Positions 44,220 to 52,630 of a DNA stretch of 64,000 nt are shown in pieces. The notes under the pieces are model-generated. The model was not told where the DNA came from. It made no database searches and saw only the letters and a list, made by a program, of their open reading frames with translations. Location of the stretch: NCBI GenBank assembly GCA_023396255.1, contig JAEWWU010000006.1:1-64000 (forward strand), given 5' to 3'. Position 1 is the stretch's first letter; every line of letters begins with the position of its first letter. A program made the position numbers and the translations under genes. The DNA comes from Bacteroidota bacterium (GTDB lineage Bacteria > Bacteroidota > Bacteroidia > Bacteroidales > Porphyromonadaceae).

Positions 44220-46097
44220 TTACAACCATAATTTTTGAGAAAAAAGTTGACGAGTACCATCGGTTATCTCAAGGAGGAACATCCCCTTACCATCTTCGGG
44301 GAGAGCCACCTGGGCAACCCCATCTTTCACCCCTGTCTTTTGAATCAAACGGCCCAATAAATCATACAACAAACACCAACTTTCATCTTGAGGTATGCCC
44401 GAAACAACAACGTTTTTGGGAGTTACAGAGATGTTTACCGTAGTAGGAACAATCGTTTCATTGGCATTATAGGTACTTATTTTGAATCTATTCCAAAAAG
44501 GAGTAGCCTTGTAGGCATCCTCGCTCCCCTTGGGAACAAGCAATATACACTGATCAACCTTAACTCCCTCAAACGGATCATCGTAATCCTTCGAAACCAC
44601 CGGAGTAGTATTAGCCACTTTTATTTGAGACAGATTAGAGCATCCGCAAAAAGTCCTCCAGCCAAAAGCAGAAAAAGAGGCTGGGAAAGAGATTTCCTTT
44701 AGTCGGGTACAGTACCAAAAAGAGAAATCCTCAAGACTTTCCGTTCCTTCCAAAATGGTGTAAGAGGTAGGAGCCATATTGGGAAAAGACAACAAGGTCT
44801 TGCCGTTAGCAGTGTACAAAACTCCCTGATCTACTTTGAAGTAATCATTCTCACCACTGAGCACAAAGCGCTCCAACTTGTCACATCCCAAGAAAGGGTT
44901 TTGAACCAAGTCCACTGCACTGTTGGGCAAAGCGACCTCTTTGAGAGAACCACACTCGGCAAAGGCTCCATAATTGATCAATTCAGTTTGAGCTGGTATT
45001 CGCACTTTTTCCAAAGCATCGCATCCGCGAAAAACCAATTCACCAATACTCTTTACATTACCCAGGTCCAACTTTCTCAAAGCCTTGCATCGGTCAAAAG
45101 CCTCTTTACGAAGAGTCGCCATTGTCTTTGGAAGTACCACTTCGGTAAGGGCAGGACATTGAGAAAAAGCCAACTCATCTATTACTTCTAGCCCCTCGGG
45201 AAAAGTTATCTTTTGAACTTTTGCACACTCCTGAAAAGCCGACCGACCTATACGACGGAGCGATGACGGCAATACAATCTCTTCCAATTCGTTACAAAAC
45301 TGAAACGTGTAGTCTCCTGTGTCGTGTATGCCATTGGGAATAATCAATTTCTTCACACCAGAAGCTCCAAAAAAGGCTTCATCTTCAATTCCCTGCATCT
45401 GCTGTGGTAGGTTGATTACCGCCAGTTTAGGTGTTTCCTCAAATGTTCGCTTAAAAATCATCTTCACTCCCTCCGGTATGGTAATCTCTTTTAGTTCTCT
45501 ACAGTGGGTAAACATATAGGCACCCATATCTTCGAGCTTGGAAGGGAGTTTGAGAGTTTCAAGGCTAAGGCATCCGCCAAAGGCGGTCGTTTCCATTCGA
45601 TTTATTTGATCGGGAAGAGTTATATTCTTGAGGTCAAAACAGTTAAAGAAGGCACCCTTACCCACAGAAGTTACATAAGTAGGCAATACAATAGTCTCGA
45701 TACTGACACAGTTATAGAACATCTTGTCCGGAATTTTATTTTCATCCTCTATAACGTATTCTTTAAGGGTAACCCCATCCTTTTCTATGGTAGAAATATA
45801 GTAAACGCCCCCCTTGACAAAGCGAGCCTCCGAAAGGTCTATTTTTTTCATCTTTTGGGGAGCCGGATAACTATTGGTTTGCCCTCCGCACAATTGCCGT
45901 ATGGTACGAATATCGGTGCTATTGATGTCGCCAACGACTTTGAGGTCTATTAGGGCATCGAATATCTCTCCCGGAATATCGTCCCACAAAGATCCCGGTT
46001 TTGTCACGTGCACTACGTAGCTTACCTGCCCCCACGCGCTATACATTGGAAATAAGATGGTAAAAACAAGTAGGCTCCAAAATAATCTTCTTTTCAT
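44220..46097 (-). CDS. BspA-type leucine-rich repeat surface protein, predicted T9SS cargo
   Basis: 625 residues with a signal peptide (LLVFTILFPMYSAWGQ). At least fifteen LRR_5 (Treponema/BspA-type) repeats of about 23 residues run from about 115 to 500, with the pattern L-x-x-I-x-L-P-x-x-x-x-x-I-G-x-x-A-F-x-x-C. Related proteins (BspA of Tannerella) bind host matrix proteins and other bacteria. The last 75 residues (VSVTPKN-like start, CLLYDLLGRLI, GKGMFLLEITDG, SQKLWL) fit a T9SS sorting domain. It starts 30 bases after the upstream LRR gene and probably shares its transcript. Confidence 0.88.
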   Translation of the reverse strand: MKRRLFWSLLVFTILFPMYSAWGQVSYVVHVTKPGSLWDDIPGEIFDALIDLKVVGDINSTDIRTIRQLCGGQTNSYPAPQKMKKIDLSEARFVKGGVYYISTIEKDGVTLKEYVIEDENKIPDKMFYNCVSIETIVLPTYVTSVGKGAFFNCFDLKNITLPDQINRMETTAFGGCLSLETLKLPSKLEDMGAYMFTHCRELKEITIPEGVKMIFKRTFEETPKLAVINLPQQMQGIEDEAFFGASGVKKLIIPNGIHDTGDYTFQFCNELEEIVLPSSLRRIGRSAFQECAKVQKITFPEGLEVIDELAFSQCPALTEVVLPKTMATLRKEAFDRCKALRKLDLGNVKSIGELVFRGCDALEKVRIPAQTELINYGAFAECGSLKEVALPNSAVDLVQNPFLGCDKLERFVLSGENDYFKVDQGVLYTANGKTLLSFPNMAPTSYTILEGTESLEDFSFWYCTRLKEISFPASFSAFGWRTFCGCSNLSQIKVANTTPVVSKDYDDPFEGVKVDQCILLVPKGSEDAYKATPFWNRFKISTYNANETIVPTTVNISVTPKNVVVSGIPQDESWCLLYDLLGRLIQKTGVKDGVAQVALPEDGKGMFLLEITDGTRQLFSQKLWL

Positions 46098-46127
46098 AGC
46101 TCTATATTTTTTCGGTAAAACACTCTT

Positions 46128-47939
46128 TTATCTACTGACAACCACAAAACCCGTCTCCTGCTCCGGAACGATGACAAACACACCGACATAGGGAGCCTCC
46201 ACAAAAACCTCTCCATCCTGTTCCACGGTATATTGTTTCAGCACCTTACCTTCCATATCAACGAGCGATAGGGACAACACATCAGATGGAATGTGAGTCA
46301 AATACCACCCTCCGGAAGTGGAGTAAACTTCTATCGAGTTTCCTTTCTCTACAGATACCACAGAGCGTTCACAACCACCTCCATCTCCAACTACACTCAC
46401 CATCCACCCTTTTTTCGTAGCAATAGAAGTTGTACTTATTTCTGCCACTCCCGGATTATCGTTGAAGAGCAACAAGCCCCCCAAATCGTTTTGGTCATCC
46501 TCGGGTCTCTTGGTACGCAGAGAGAGATACAGATCATCCAAAGCACAAGCATCCATAGCCGTTTCTTTGATCGAAACATATCGCAAATTTGGAGAGTTGC
46601 TCAAATTCAGTTTCTTAATCGCAGTCTTGTTGGCCGTTATATCCAATAAGTCCCGCATCTGCTCCGTATCGAGTTCTTCGATAGGATTATTGGAACAGTT
46701 AAGCCCCACCATCTTAGTTAGTGAGGTAAGCGGAAGGGAAATAATTCTATTGTCGTTACAATCAAGATGCATCAAGCAGGTTAGATTGTTCAGATTGAGC
46801 CCATCCAAAGCGCAGTTGCTACAATTGAGCGAAGTCATACTGCTTGGCAATACCAAGTTGTTCAGAGACTCGTTGTAAGAGCAATCCAACTCTTGCAACA
46901 TCGGGCAGGTCGAAAGATCCAATGCCGACAACTGATTGGTATGACAAATAAGGAATTTCAAGTTTTTAGATGCAGACAAATCCAACGTCTTCAACTGATT
47001 GTTGTTACAAATTAGATTTTCCAGCAAGGGAGTCTCGGTCAGCTTCAACGAGGCTATTTGGTTACTCTCGCACTGAAGAGTGCGCAATTGCTTCATTCCA
47101 CTCAAGTCCAACTCCTTTAACTGAAAGTTATTATCCGTTACAAGTACTTTGAGGTTTTTGGTCTGCGACAAATCCAAGGCTTTTACCCCTGCCAAAGGCA
47201 GCATAAGTGTATCTATACGGTTGCTTGTTGGAAGAGAAAGCTCTACAATGGGCCTCCCCAAACCGACTGCCAAAAAAGTCAATTCTTTGTTGTTTTTCAG
47301 ATCGTAGCTGGTAATCAGAGTCTGCATAGCCTCTAATTTCCTCAAACGAGGAGCTTTGCTCACATCCAAAGTCTTCAAACGAGGGCTTGCCGTACACGCC
47401 AAGTAGGTCAAGTTGCACTCCTCTACGGGCAAAGAAAGCGAGGCAAGTGCACTGTTGTTGGTTACAATCAATGTATCTATGTGGGTATGATGGCTCAAAT
47501 CCAACTGCCCCAGCGGAGAGTCTTGTAAAACCAACATTTTAAGGTTCTTATTATTAGAGAGATCAAGCGTTGAATTGAGATTTTTCCGTGAAATGAGGTG
47601 TGTCAAGGAAGGCATTTGTCGCACATCTATCTCCTTGAGATTATTTCCAGAACACTCGAACACAGATATTTTTCCCCTAATTGTAAGATTAGCTCCGGGA
47701 GCTTTTCCCTTAATTCCCGTTTTGGCTGCGTGCAGGGGGAAAGTTTCTTCGCTCCCGTTATCCCACTCAAAAGTGACCTCACCTTCTTCTTCTCCCCAAA
47801 GAATAAATCTGTAATCGGCATCTTTCTCTTGAGCAAATTTTACCTTAATGCAAGGCTCCGATGGGGTTTGTGCCCATAGCACTCCGCATAGCAATACACA
47901 AGCGGCAGACATCACCGTACGTACAACCATCTTTTTCAT
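46128..47939 (-). CDS. Leucine-rich repeat surface protein, predicted T9SS cargo
   Basis: 603 residues with a signal sequence (VMSAACVLLCGVLWAQ). About fifteen LRRs of roughly 21-22 residues occupy 90-500, of the internalin-like type with L-x-x-L-D-L-S-x-x-x-x-L-x-x-L-x-x-x-x-N-x-L, for example TLDLSASKNLKFLICHTNQLS. The C-terminal 80 residues (IEVYSTSGGWYL, LSLVDMEGKVLKQY, YVGVFVIVPE) resemble a T9SS sorting domain, though less clearly than in the neighbour. It is the first gene of the pair and lies downstream of an 11-G tract that may control expression. Confidence 0.85.
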   Translation of the reverse strand: MKKMVVRTVMSAACVLLCGVLWAQTPSEPCIKVKFAQEKDADYRFILWGEEEGEVTFEWDNGSEETFPLHAAKTGIKGKAPGANLTIRGKISVFECSGNNLKEIDVRQMPSLTHLISRKNLNSTLDLSNNKNLKMLVLQDSPLGQLDLSHHTHIDTLIVTNNSALASLSLPVEECNLTYLACTASPRLKTLDVSKAPRLRKLEAMQTLITSYDLKNNKELTFLAVGLGRPIVELSLPTSNRIDTLMLPLAGVKALDLSQTKNLKVLVTDNNFQLKELDLSGMKQLRTLQCESNQIASLKLTETPLLENLICNNNQLKTLDLSASKNLKFLICHTNQLSALDLSTCPMLQELDCSYNESLNNLVLPSSMTSLNCSNCALDGLNLNNLTCLMHLDCNDNRIISLPLTSLTKMVGLNCSNNPIEELDTEQMRDLLDITANKTAIKKLNLSNSPNLRYVSIKETAMDACALDDLYLSLRTKRPEDDQNDLGGLLLFNDNPGVAEISTTSIATKKGWMVSVVGDGGGCERSVVSVEKGNSIEVYSTSGGWYLTHIPSDVLSLSLVDMEGKVLKQYTVEQDGEVFVEAPYVGVFVIVPEQETGFVVVSR

Positions 47940-47952
47940 AACTCAACCCTCT

Positions 47953-47960
47953 CAAATTTA
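47953..47960 (-). promoter_or_regulatory. Alternative -7 box close to the LRR operon start
   Basis: Plus-strand CAAATTTA is TAAATTTG on the minus strand, a full match, but only 14 bases from the ATG, so the leader would be very short. The G11 tract would then lie just upstream of the -33 region. Confidence 0.3.
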
Positions 47961-47989
47961 GAATTTATACATTTTGCAGCCCCTTCCAA

Positions 47990-48000
47990 GGGGGGGGGGG
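47990..48000. repeat. 11-G homopolymer upstream of the LRR surface-protein operon
   Basis: Eleven consecutive G on the plus strand (C on the coding strand) lie 51 bases upstream of the first LRR start, between or beside two candidate -7 boxes. Such tracts change length by slipped-strand mispairing and often control surface proteins. Confidence 0.8.
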
Positions 48001-48068
48001 ATATGCATTTTCCCACCTATTTTGCTTTTCAGCAGCAGCAAAAAGAAATTATTATTTTTATTTCACTA

Positions 48069-48076
48069 CAAATATA
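48069..48076 (-). promoter_or_regulatory. Predicted -7 box of the LRR operon
   Basis: Plus-strand CAAATATA is TATATTTG on the minus strand. It would give a leader of about 120 bases that contains the G11 tract. Confidence 0.45.
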
Positions 48077-48534
48077 CAATATTTTTACACTAAAAGCAAA
48101 ATACAATTCAATAAATAAACAATATAATACCAAACAAGTAAACCTCTATATATCTATTATAACCTACATTTAATAAAAAGGGAGAACAATAAACTGCCCT
48201 TTGCATACCGAACAATTCCAAAACAGACTGTCATTGCACAAACCACCTGTACTTTTCACCACGAAGCAGTGAAGGCCTTGCCAAATTCTTTTATCTGTTT
48301 TCAAGTGTTTTTACAAAACTGCAACAGAAGAAACCTATCCTTTTTTTGTGTAGCACTTACTCGAAAATTGGGGGCGTTTTGCTACGAATAGGACAACCCT
48401 GTATTGTTGCTTGTGGCAGCTCTCTGCAAATAGGAGAAAAAAATAAAGATGGCAATGCTTCCAAGAGCCCAAACCCCACCCACTAAATCCATTCAAAACT
48501 TCAAAAAGCTGGTTGCAAAACATTGCTCCGAGAA

Positions 48535-48630
48535 TAGCTCCCTGCAAAAAATAATTTGCTCGGACGGAACAAAAATTTGTAGGGAATTATCCAAAAATAA
48601 TTCCCTGCAAATCGGCAATTAGTTCCCTAC
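48535..48630 (+). repeat. Intergenic palindromic repeat, copy E
   Basis: Starts GCTCCCTGC plus an A-run, then GCTCGGACGGAACAAAAATT, TAGGGAATTATCC, ATAATTCCCTGC and a final ATTAGTTCCCTAC. It is nearly as complete as copy C, in the opposite orientation. Confidence 0.75.
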
Positions 48631-49214
48631 TTTTTGACAGCTCTGAGGGAAGTAAAGACGAAAAGAATTGAGAGAGTTAATCGGTTCCTTAAAAAAGAAA
48701 CAGATCCGAGAAATACAATGAGAAAATTTACCTATTCCAAGGAGTACAAACCTCAAGAATCAATACCTCTGAAGTGGATTGAAATTACTCTGCGGTTTCT
48801 TCTTGTTCGAGCTGAAAGCCACGCTCTTCACAAGCGCGCGAATAAAAAATAAAATTATAGGGTTTACATAGGATCATCATTTGATCTTATCTCCAAGAGA
48901 ACCAACACAAAAAAACATCTCCTAAAAAGAATAGAAAAAACGGTAGACTACCAATTGGTGGAGAGTTTTGTTTGCAACAGCTACAACACAGAGGGTCCAA
49001 ACATTGCCAAATTAACCGCCAACCAAAACAAAAAGCAACACCTAAACCACAGCCCAAAAGAACAAAAACACCACAATGTAAATCGTTAATCAGCAGGAAG
49101 TTGTTCTCAGACTATAGTAAAGAGAGCAAAAACATTGCAAGGCAGACCACCAACTTTCAAAAACGAGTTGTAGACCGTGCCCAAGTTCTTTCAGAGAGGT
49201 CTTGAAAGAAACTC

Positions 49215-49733
49215 TTATTCCGGTAAAATCGGGTTTGCCATACGGGCTTTGTAAAACAGTTCGGGACGGATATGACAATACCCCGTAGGATTGTGTTCCA
49301 AATAATCTTGATGGTACTCTTCTGCCAAAAAAAAGTTCCCCAAAGGTTTACACTCTATGGCTATAGATGCTCGATAGTTCTTTGCCAATTGGGACAAAGA
49401 GTTTTGTATAATTGCCAAATCGTCTTCATCCACGTAATAAATTCCCGTGCGGTATTGCTCGCCAATGTCTCCACCTTGCTTATTGACCGATATAGGATCG
49501 ATAGTAGAGAAATAGAGCTCCAAAATCAGTTCTAATTTTAACTGAGTTGCATCATAATCTATTTTCACAGTCTCGGCATATCCGGTTGTACCCTTGCAAA
49601 CCTCCTCATAGGTAGGTGCCTCGGTATGTCCGTTGGCATATCCAACTGCTGTAGATACAACTCCTCGAACCAACTTGAAAAAATGTTCCGTTCCCCAAAA
49701 GCAACCTCCAGCCAAATAAATCGTCTTTATCAT
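49215..49733 (-). CDS. msrA: Peptide methionine-(S)-S-oxide reductase
   Basis: 172 residues with the MsrA catalytic motif GCFWG (C11) at the N-terminus, then GYANGHTEAPTYEEVC and the C-terminal RPELFYKARMA-type end. It repairs oxidised methionine in the S-sulfoxide form. There is no signal peptide, so it is cytoplasmic. No msrB domain is fused. Confidence 0.95.
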   Translation of the reverse strand: MIKTIYLAGGCFWGTEHFFKLVRGVVSTAVGYANGHTEAPTYEEVCKGTTGYAETVKIDYDATQLKLELILELYFSTIDPISVNKQGGDIGEQYRTGIYYVDEDDLAIIQNSLSQLAKNYRASIAIECKPLGNFFLAEEYHQDYLEHNPTGYCHIRPELFYKARMANPILPE

Positions 49734-50034
49734 TTTGTTTCTTGTAAATATTCAAATTACTCGAGGCTGGTTTCTGTTCATTAGTGGCAGCAACCCCTGT
49801 CCTCTTTTTCCTTCTTTTGCTAAGGTAGCTCAAAAAATCGATCTCAAGAAATGGAACAATTCTTTACATATAGTTAAAAATCGTATAAAACTTCACTATT
49901 GAGTTAAACATTTATTCCAGATTAAACTTACGGCCGTCTAAAAATCAAAAGAGAATAACTTTGTACAGTTTACGACTTATTGACGACCATTTAAGTATGG
50001 TACAGGTCTAATTTTGTGTATGTAGTGCAATAAT
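49734..50034. other. Divergent region between msrA and the efflux operon
   Basis: Contains the -7 box of the efflux operon (49956-49963). No regulator gene or clear operator was seen. Confidence 0.4.
49956..49963 (+). promoter_or_regulatory. Predicted -7 box of the RND efflux operon
   Basis: TAACTTTG is a full match to TAnnTTTG, about 70 bases upstream of the outer-membrane factor start. Confidence 0.5.
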
Positions 50035-51498
50035 ATGATGAAACAAACAGCAACGAACCTTATCAGGTGCATAGGGAAATGGGCTCTGTGCATTTTCCTA
50101 TCGGGACAATTGTCTATGCCGGCTGTTGCCCAAGCTCCGACTCCTTCGTCGGTGTCTATGCTCACAGTGGATAAAGCGGTCGAAATTGCTTTGGCACAAA
50201 GCCCCACAGTGATGATTCAAGATGTCTCTTTCGTAAAACAGCAGTATGCACAGCGTAGCGACTGGGCTACCCTCTACCCATCGGTAGATATTTCCGGCAA
50301 CTACGGTTACACCCTCAAAAAGCAACGAATGTACTTCGATGGTTTTCCCGGAGCAGAAGCTATGCCCGGTATGGAAGACGGGATCGAAATGGGACGTACA
50401 CACAACATACAAGCCGGAATCAGTGTAGGATTGCCCCTAATCAATGCTCAATTATGGGAAAAGTTGGCACTTTCGCGTGAACAAGTCGAATTATCTTGGA
50501 TGCAAGCCAAAAACTCCCGAGCCGACCTTGAGGTGGAAGTGCGCAAAGCATTTTATTCCGCCCTGTTGGCAAAAGAATCTGTTGCTGTTTTGTCCGAGTC
50601 TTTTGCCAATGCCCGCCAAAACTACAAATCAGTACAAGACAAATACCAACAAGGGTTGGTAGCCCAGTACGACCTCTTACGGGCAGAAGTTGCTATGAAC
50701 AATCTAGAACCCAACCTATTGCAAGCACAATCCGCCGCAAATTTGGCACGGAAACAGTTGTTCTTACTGATGGGACTGGAGTTAGACCAACAAGACATTG
50801 TTTTGGATGGGGACTTAGAAGATTTGGGACGTAACATCTCGGTCTATGAGATGCAAGAAAGCGAGTTGGATCGGAATCCCAACCTCTTGCTGTTACAAAA
50901 ACAAGGCTCTATGTTACAACACTCTATCAACCTAAGTAAATATTCTTTCTTTCCGACAGTAAACCTTGGAGGAAACTATATGTACAGCTTCTCTAGCAAC
51001 AAACTGGACCTTGATAATAAAAAACTTTGGGTACCACACTCCGTGGTCAGCCTATCGATCAGCATTCCCATTTTTTCCGGAGGCAAGCGAATCAACTCGG
51101 TTCGCACCGCCCGTGCCGAACACCTAATACACGAATTGCGTACTAACGATACACGTAAGCAGCTCAGCCTTGCCGCAAAAAGTCAATGGGAACAGATAAC
51201 AACCTCCTTGAAAAAAATAGACACAAACAAACGAGCCATAGAAACAGCTCAACAAGGCTACACCATTGCCTCAAAACGTTACGATACAGGAATGGGTACG
51301 CAATTAGAATTAGATGACGCTCGGTTACAACTCTTACAAGCACAACTCAGCCTAAAGCAAACACAGCACGAACTTCTCATTGCCAATACCGAGCTGAACA
51401 AACTGCGTGGAGCATATTCTCAAGATCTTCAACCCAACGATCTTGGAGAGCGTTTAGACCAGATTCGCAAAAATACCGCACTCTTCCCTAAAAAATAA
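50035..51498 (+). CDS. TolC-type outer-membrane efflux factor
   Basis: 487 residues with a signal peptide (ending near SMPAVAQ). Two OEP repeats form the alpha-barrel protein: the first around 60-260 (QRSDWATLYPSVDISGNYGYTL; YQQGLVAQYDLLRAEVAMNN), the second around 275-460 (LGGNYMYSF; RYDTGMGTQLELDDARLQLLQAQ). It is the exit duct for the adaptor and pump encoded next. The outer-membrane factor coming first in the operon matches the xepCAB order reported in P. gingivalis. ATG-ATG leaves the exact start open by one codon. Confidence 0.93.
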   Translation: MMKQTATNLIRCIGKWALCIFLSGQLSMPAVAQAPTPSSVSMLTVDKAVEIALAQSPTVMIQDVSFVKQQYAQRSDWATLYPSVDISGNYGYTLKKQRMYFDGFPGAEAMPGMEDGIEMGRTHNIQAGISVGLPLINAQLWEKLALSREQVELSWMQAKNSRADLEVEVRKAFYSALLAKESVAVLSESFANARQNYKSVQDKYQQGLVAQYDLLRAEVAMNNLEPNLLQAQSAANLARKQLFLLMGLELDQQDIVLDGDLEDLGRNISVYEMQESELDRNPNLLLLQKQGSMLQHSINLSKYSFFPTVNLGGNYMYSFSSNKLDLDNKKLWVPHSVVSLSISIPIFSGGKRINSVRTARAEHLIHELRTNDTRKQLSLAAKSQWEQITTSLKKIDTNKRAIETAQQGYTIASKRYDTGMGTQLELDDARLQLLQAQLSLKQTQHELLIANTELNKLRGAYSQDLQPNDLGERLDQIRKNTALFPKK

Positions 51499-51561
51499 AA
51501 GCCCACGGAAAGCGAAATACAACAAAACAGTAAACAAAGAATCAAATTACATCCCAATACT

Positions 51562-52617
51562 ATGAACAGACGGATTCTATTCTCTTGGTGCAAATACACT
51601 TCCACACTTATGCTCTGCCTTGCCACAGTTTCTTGTCAAGGGAAAAAAGAAAAGGATACAAAGAATACGCAAAAAGAAACCTCCATACCCGTAGAAACAG
51701 CCAAAACGGTACAGACAAGTATCTTAGATACACAGATTTTCTCTGCTACAGTCGAAGCAATGGTTTCTAACAACATAGCCACCCCCACCGGTGGACGCAT
51801 CAAGCGCATTTTGGTCGAGGTGGGGCAAAATGTGCGCAAGGGACAACTGCTTGCCGAAATGGACAACAGCACCCTGCGGCAAGCCGACATACAACTCCAA
51901 GAACAAAAAGCCAACTATGCACGCATCGACGAACTCTATCGCGTAGGAGGTATATCCAAATCTGAGTGGGAAGCACGCAAGCGCGCCTTGGACTTGGCGC
52001 AAAATTCGTTTGAAAACATTTTGGAAAATACTCAACTAAGAAGCCCTATCAATGGGGTTATCACAAAACGAAATTATGATGCCGGAGATGTTATGAGCCC
52101 CTCTTTACCTCTATTCACAGTGGAGCAGCTCAATCCCGTCAAGCTGCGAGTTAACCTCTCCGAAGTCTATTACCCCATCGTTAAGAAGGGGATGCCCGTA
52201 ACCGTTACAAGTACCACATTACCTGATGAAACCTTTAGTGGTTCTGTTTCGCTCATCCACCCAACCATCAATCCCCAAAGCCACACTTTTGTTGCCGAAA
52301 TACAGGTCAACAATCCACAGAACAAACTCACCGCCGGTATGTATGCACAAGTATCTCTTTCGTTAGGAGAGCGTACCGCCATTATGGTAAGTGACCGCTC
52401 GGTTATCAAACAAATGGGAAGTGCCGAACGTTACGTTTTTGTTGTAAAAGAGGATGGTCGCGCTTACAGACAAGACGTACAAATCGGTGTCTTGCAAGGC
52501 AATCAGATAGAAATTCTCTCCGGTCTAACTGCAGGGCAAACCATCGTTACGGAAGGCGCAGCCGTACTCAAAGACGGTTCCTTGATAACCACAACCACTT
52601 CATCATCGTCCAAATAA
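51562..52617 (+). CDS. RND efflux periplasmic adaptor (HlyD family lipoprotein)
   Basis: 351 residues with a lipoprotein signal ending ATVSC (C25). Lipoyl halves (GGRIKRILVEVGQNVRKGQLLAEMD; ENTQLRSPINGVITKRNYDAGD) flank a short alpha-helical hairpin, followed by beta-barrel and membrane-proximal parts. It links the inner-membrane pump to the TolC-type duct. It is 63 bases after the outer-membrane factor gene and 13 before the pump gene. Confidence 0.94.
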   Translation: MNRRILFSWCKYTSTLMLCLATVSCQGKKEKDTKNTQKETSIPVETAKTVQTSILDTQIFSATVEAMVSNNIATPTGGRIKRILVEVGQNVRKGQLLAEMDNSTLRQADIQLQEQKANYARIDELYRVGGISKSEWEARKRALDLAQNSFENILENTQLRSPINGVITKRNYDAGDVMSPSLPLFTVEQLNPVKLRVNLSEVYYPIVKKGMPVTVTSTTLPDETFSGSVSLIHPTINPQSHTFVAEIQVNNPQNKLTAGMYAQVSLSLGERTAIMVSDRSVIKQMGSAERYVFVVKEDGRAYRQDVQIGVLQGNQIEILSGLTAGQTIVTEGAAVLKDGSLITTTTSSSSK

Positions 52618-52630
52618 AAAAAGAGCATTT

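Larger units (their letters stand above)
47940..49214. other. Long intergenic region between the LRR pair and msrA
   Basis: Holds two candidate minus-strand -7 boxes, an 11-G tract (47990-48000) and copy E of the intergenic repeat (48535-48630). A 44-codon plus-strand frame from 48718 (MRKFTYSKEYKPQESIPLKW) is the only short frame with any interest, and it is weak. The rest is AT-rich with no supported gene. Confidence 0.45.

Noticed and set aside
48853..49214. Possible RNA gene or remnant gene next to msrA
   Set aside because: A- and C-rich sequence with no stable stems, promoter or conserved translation that I can see.
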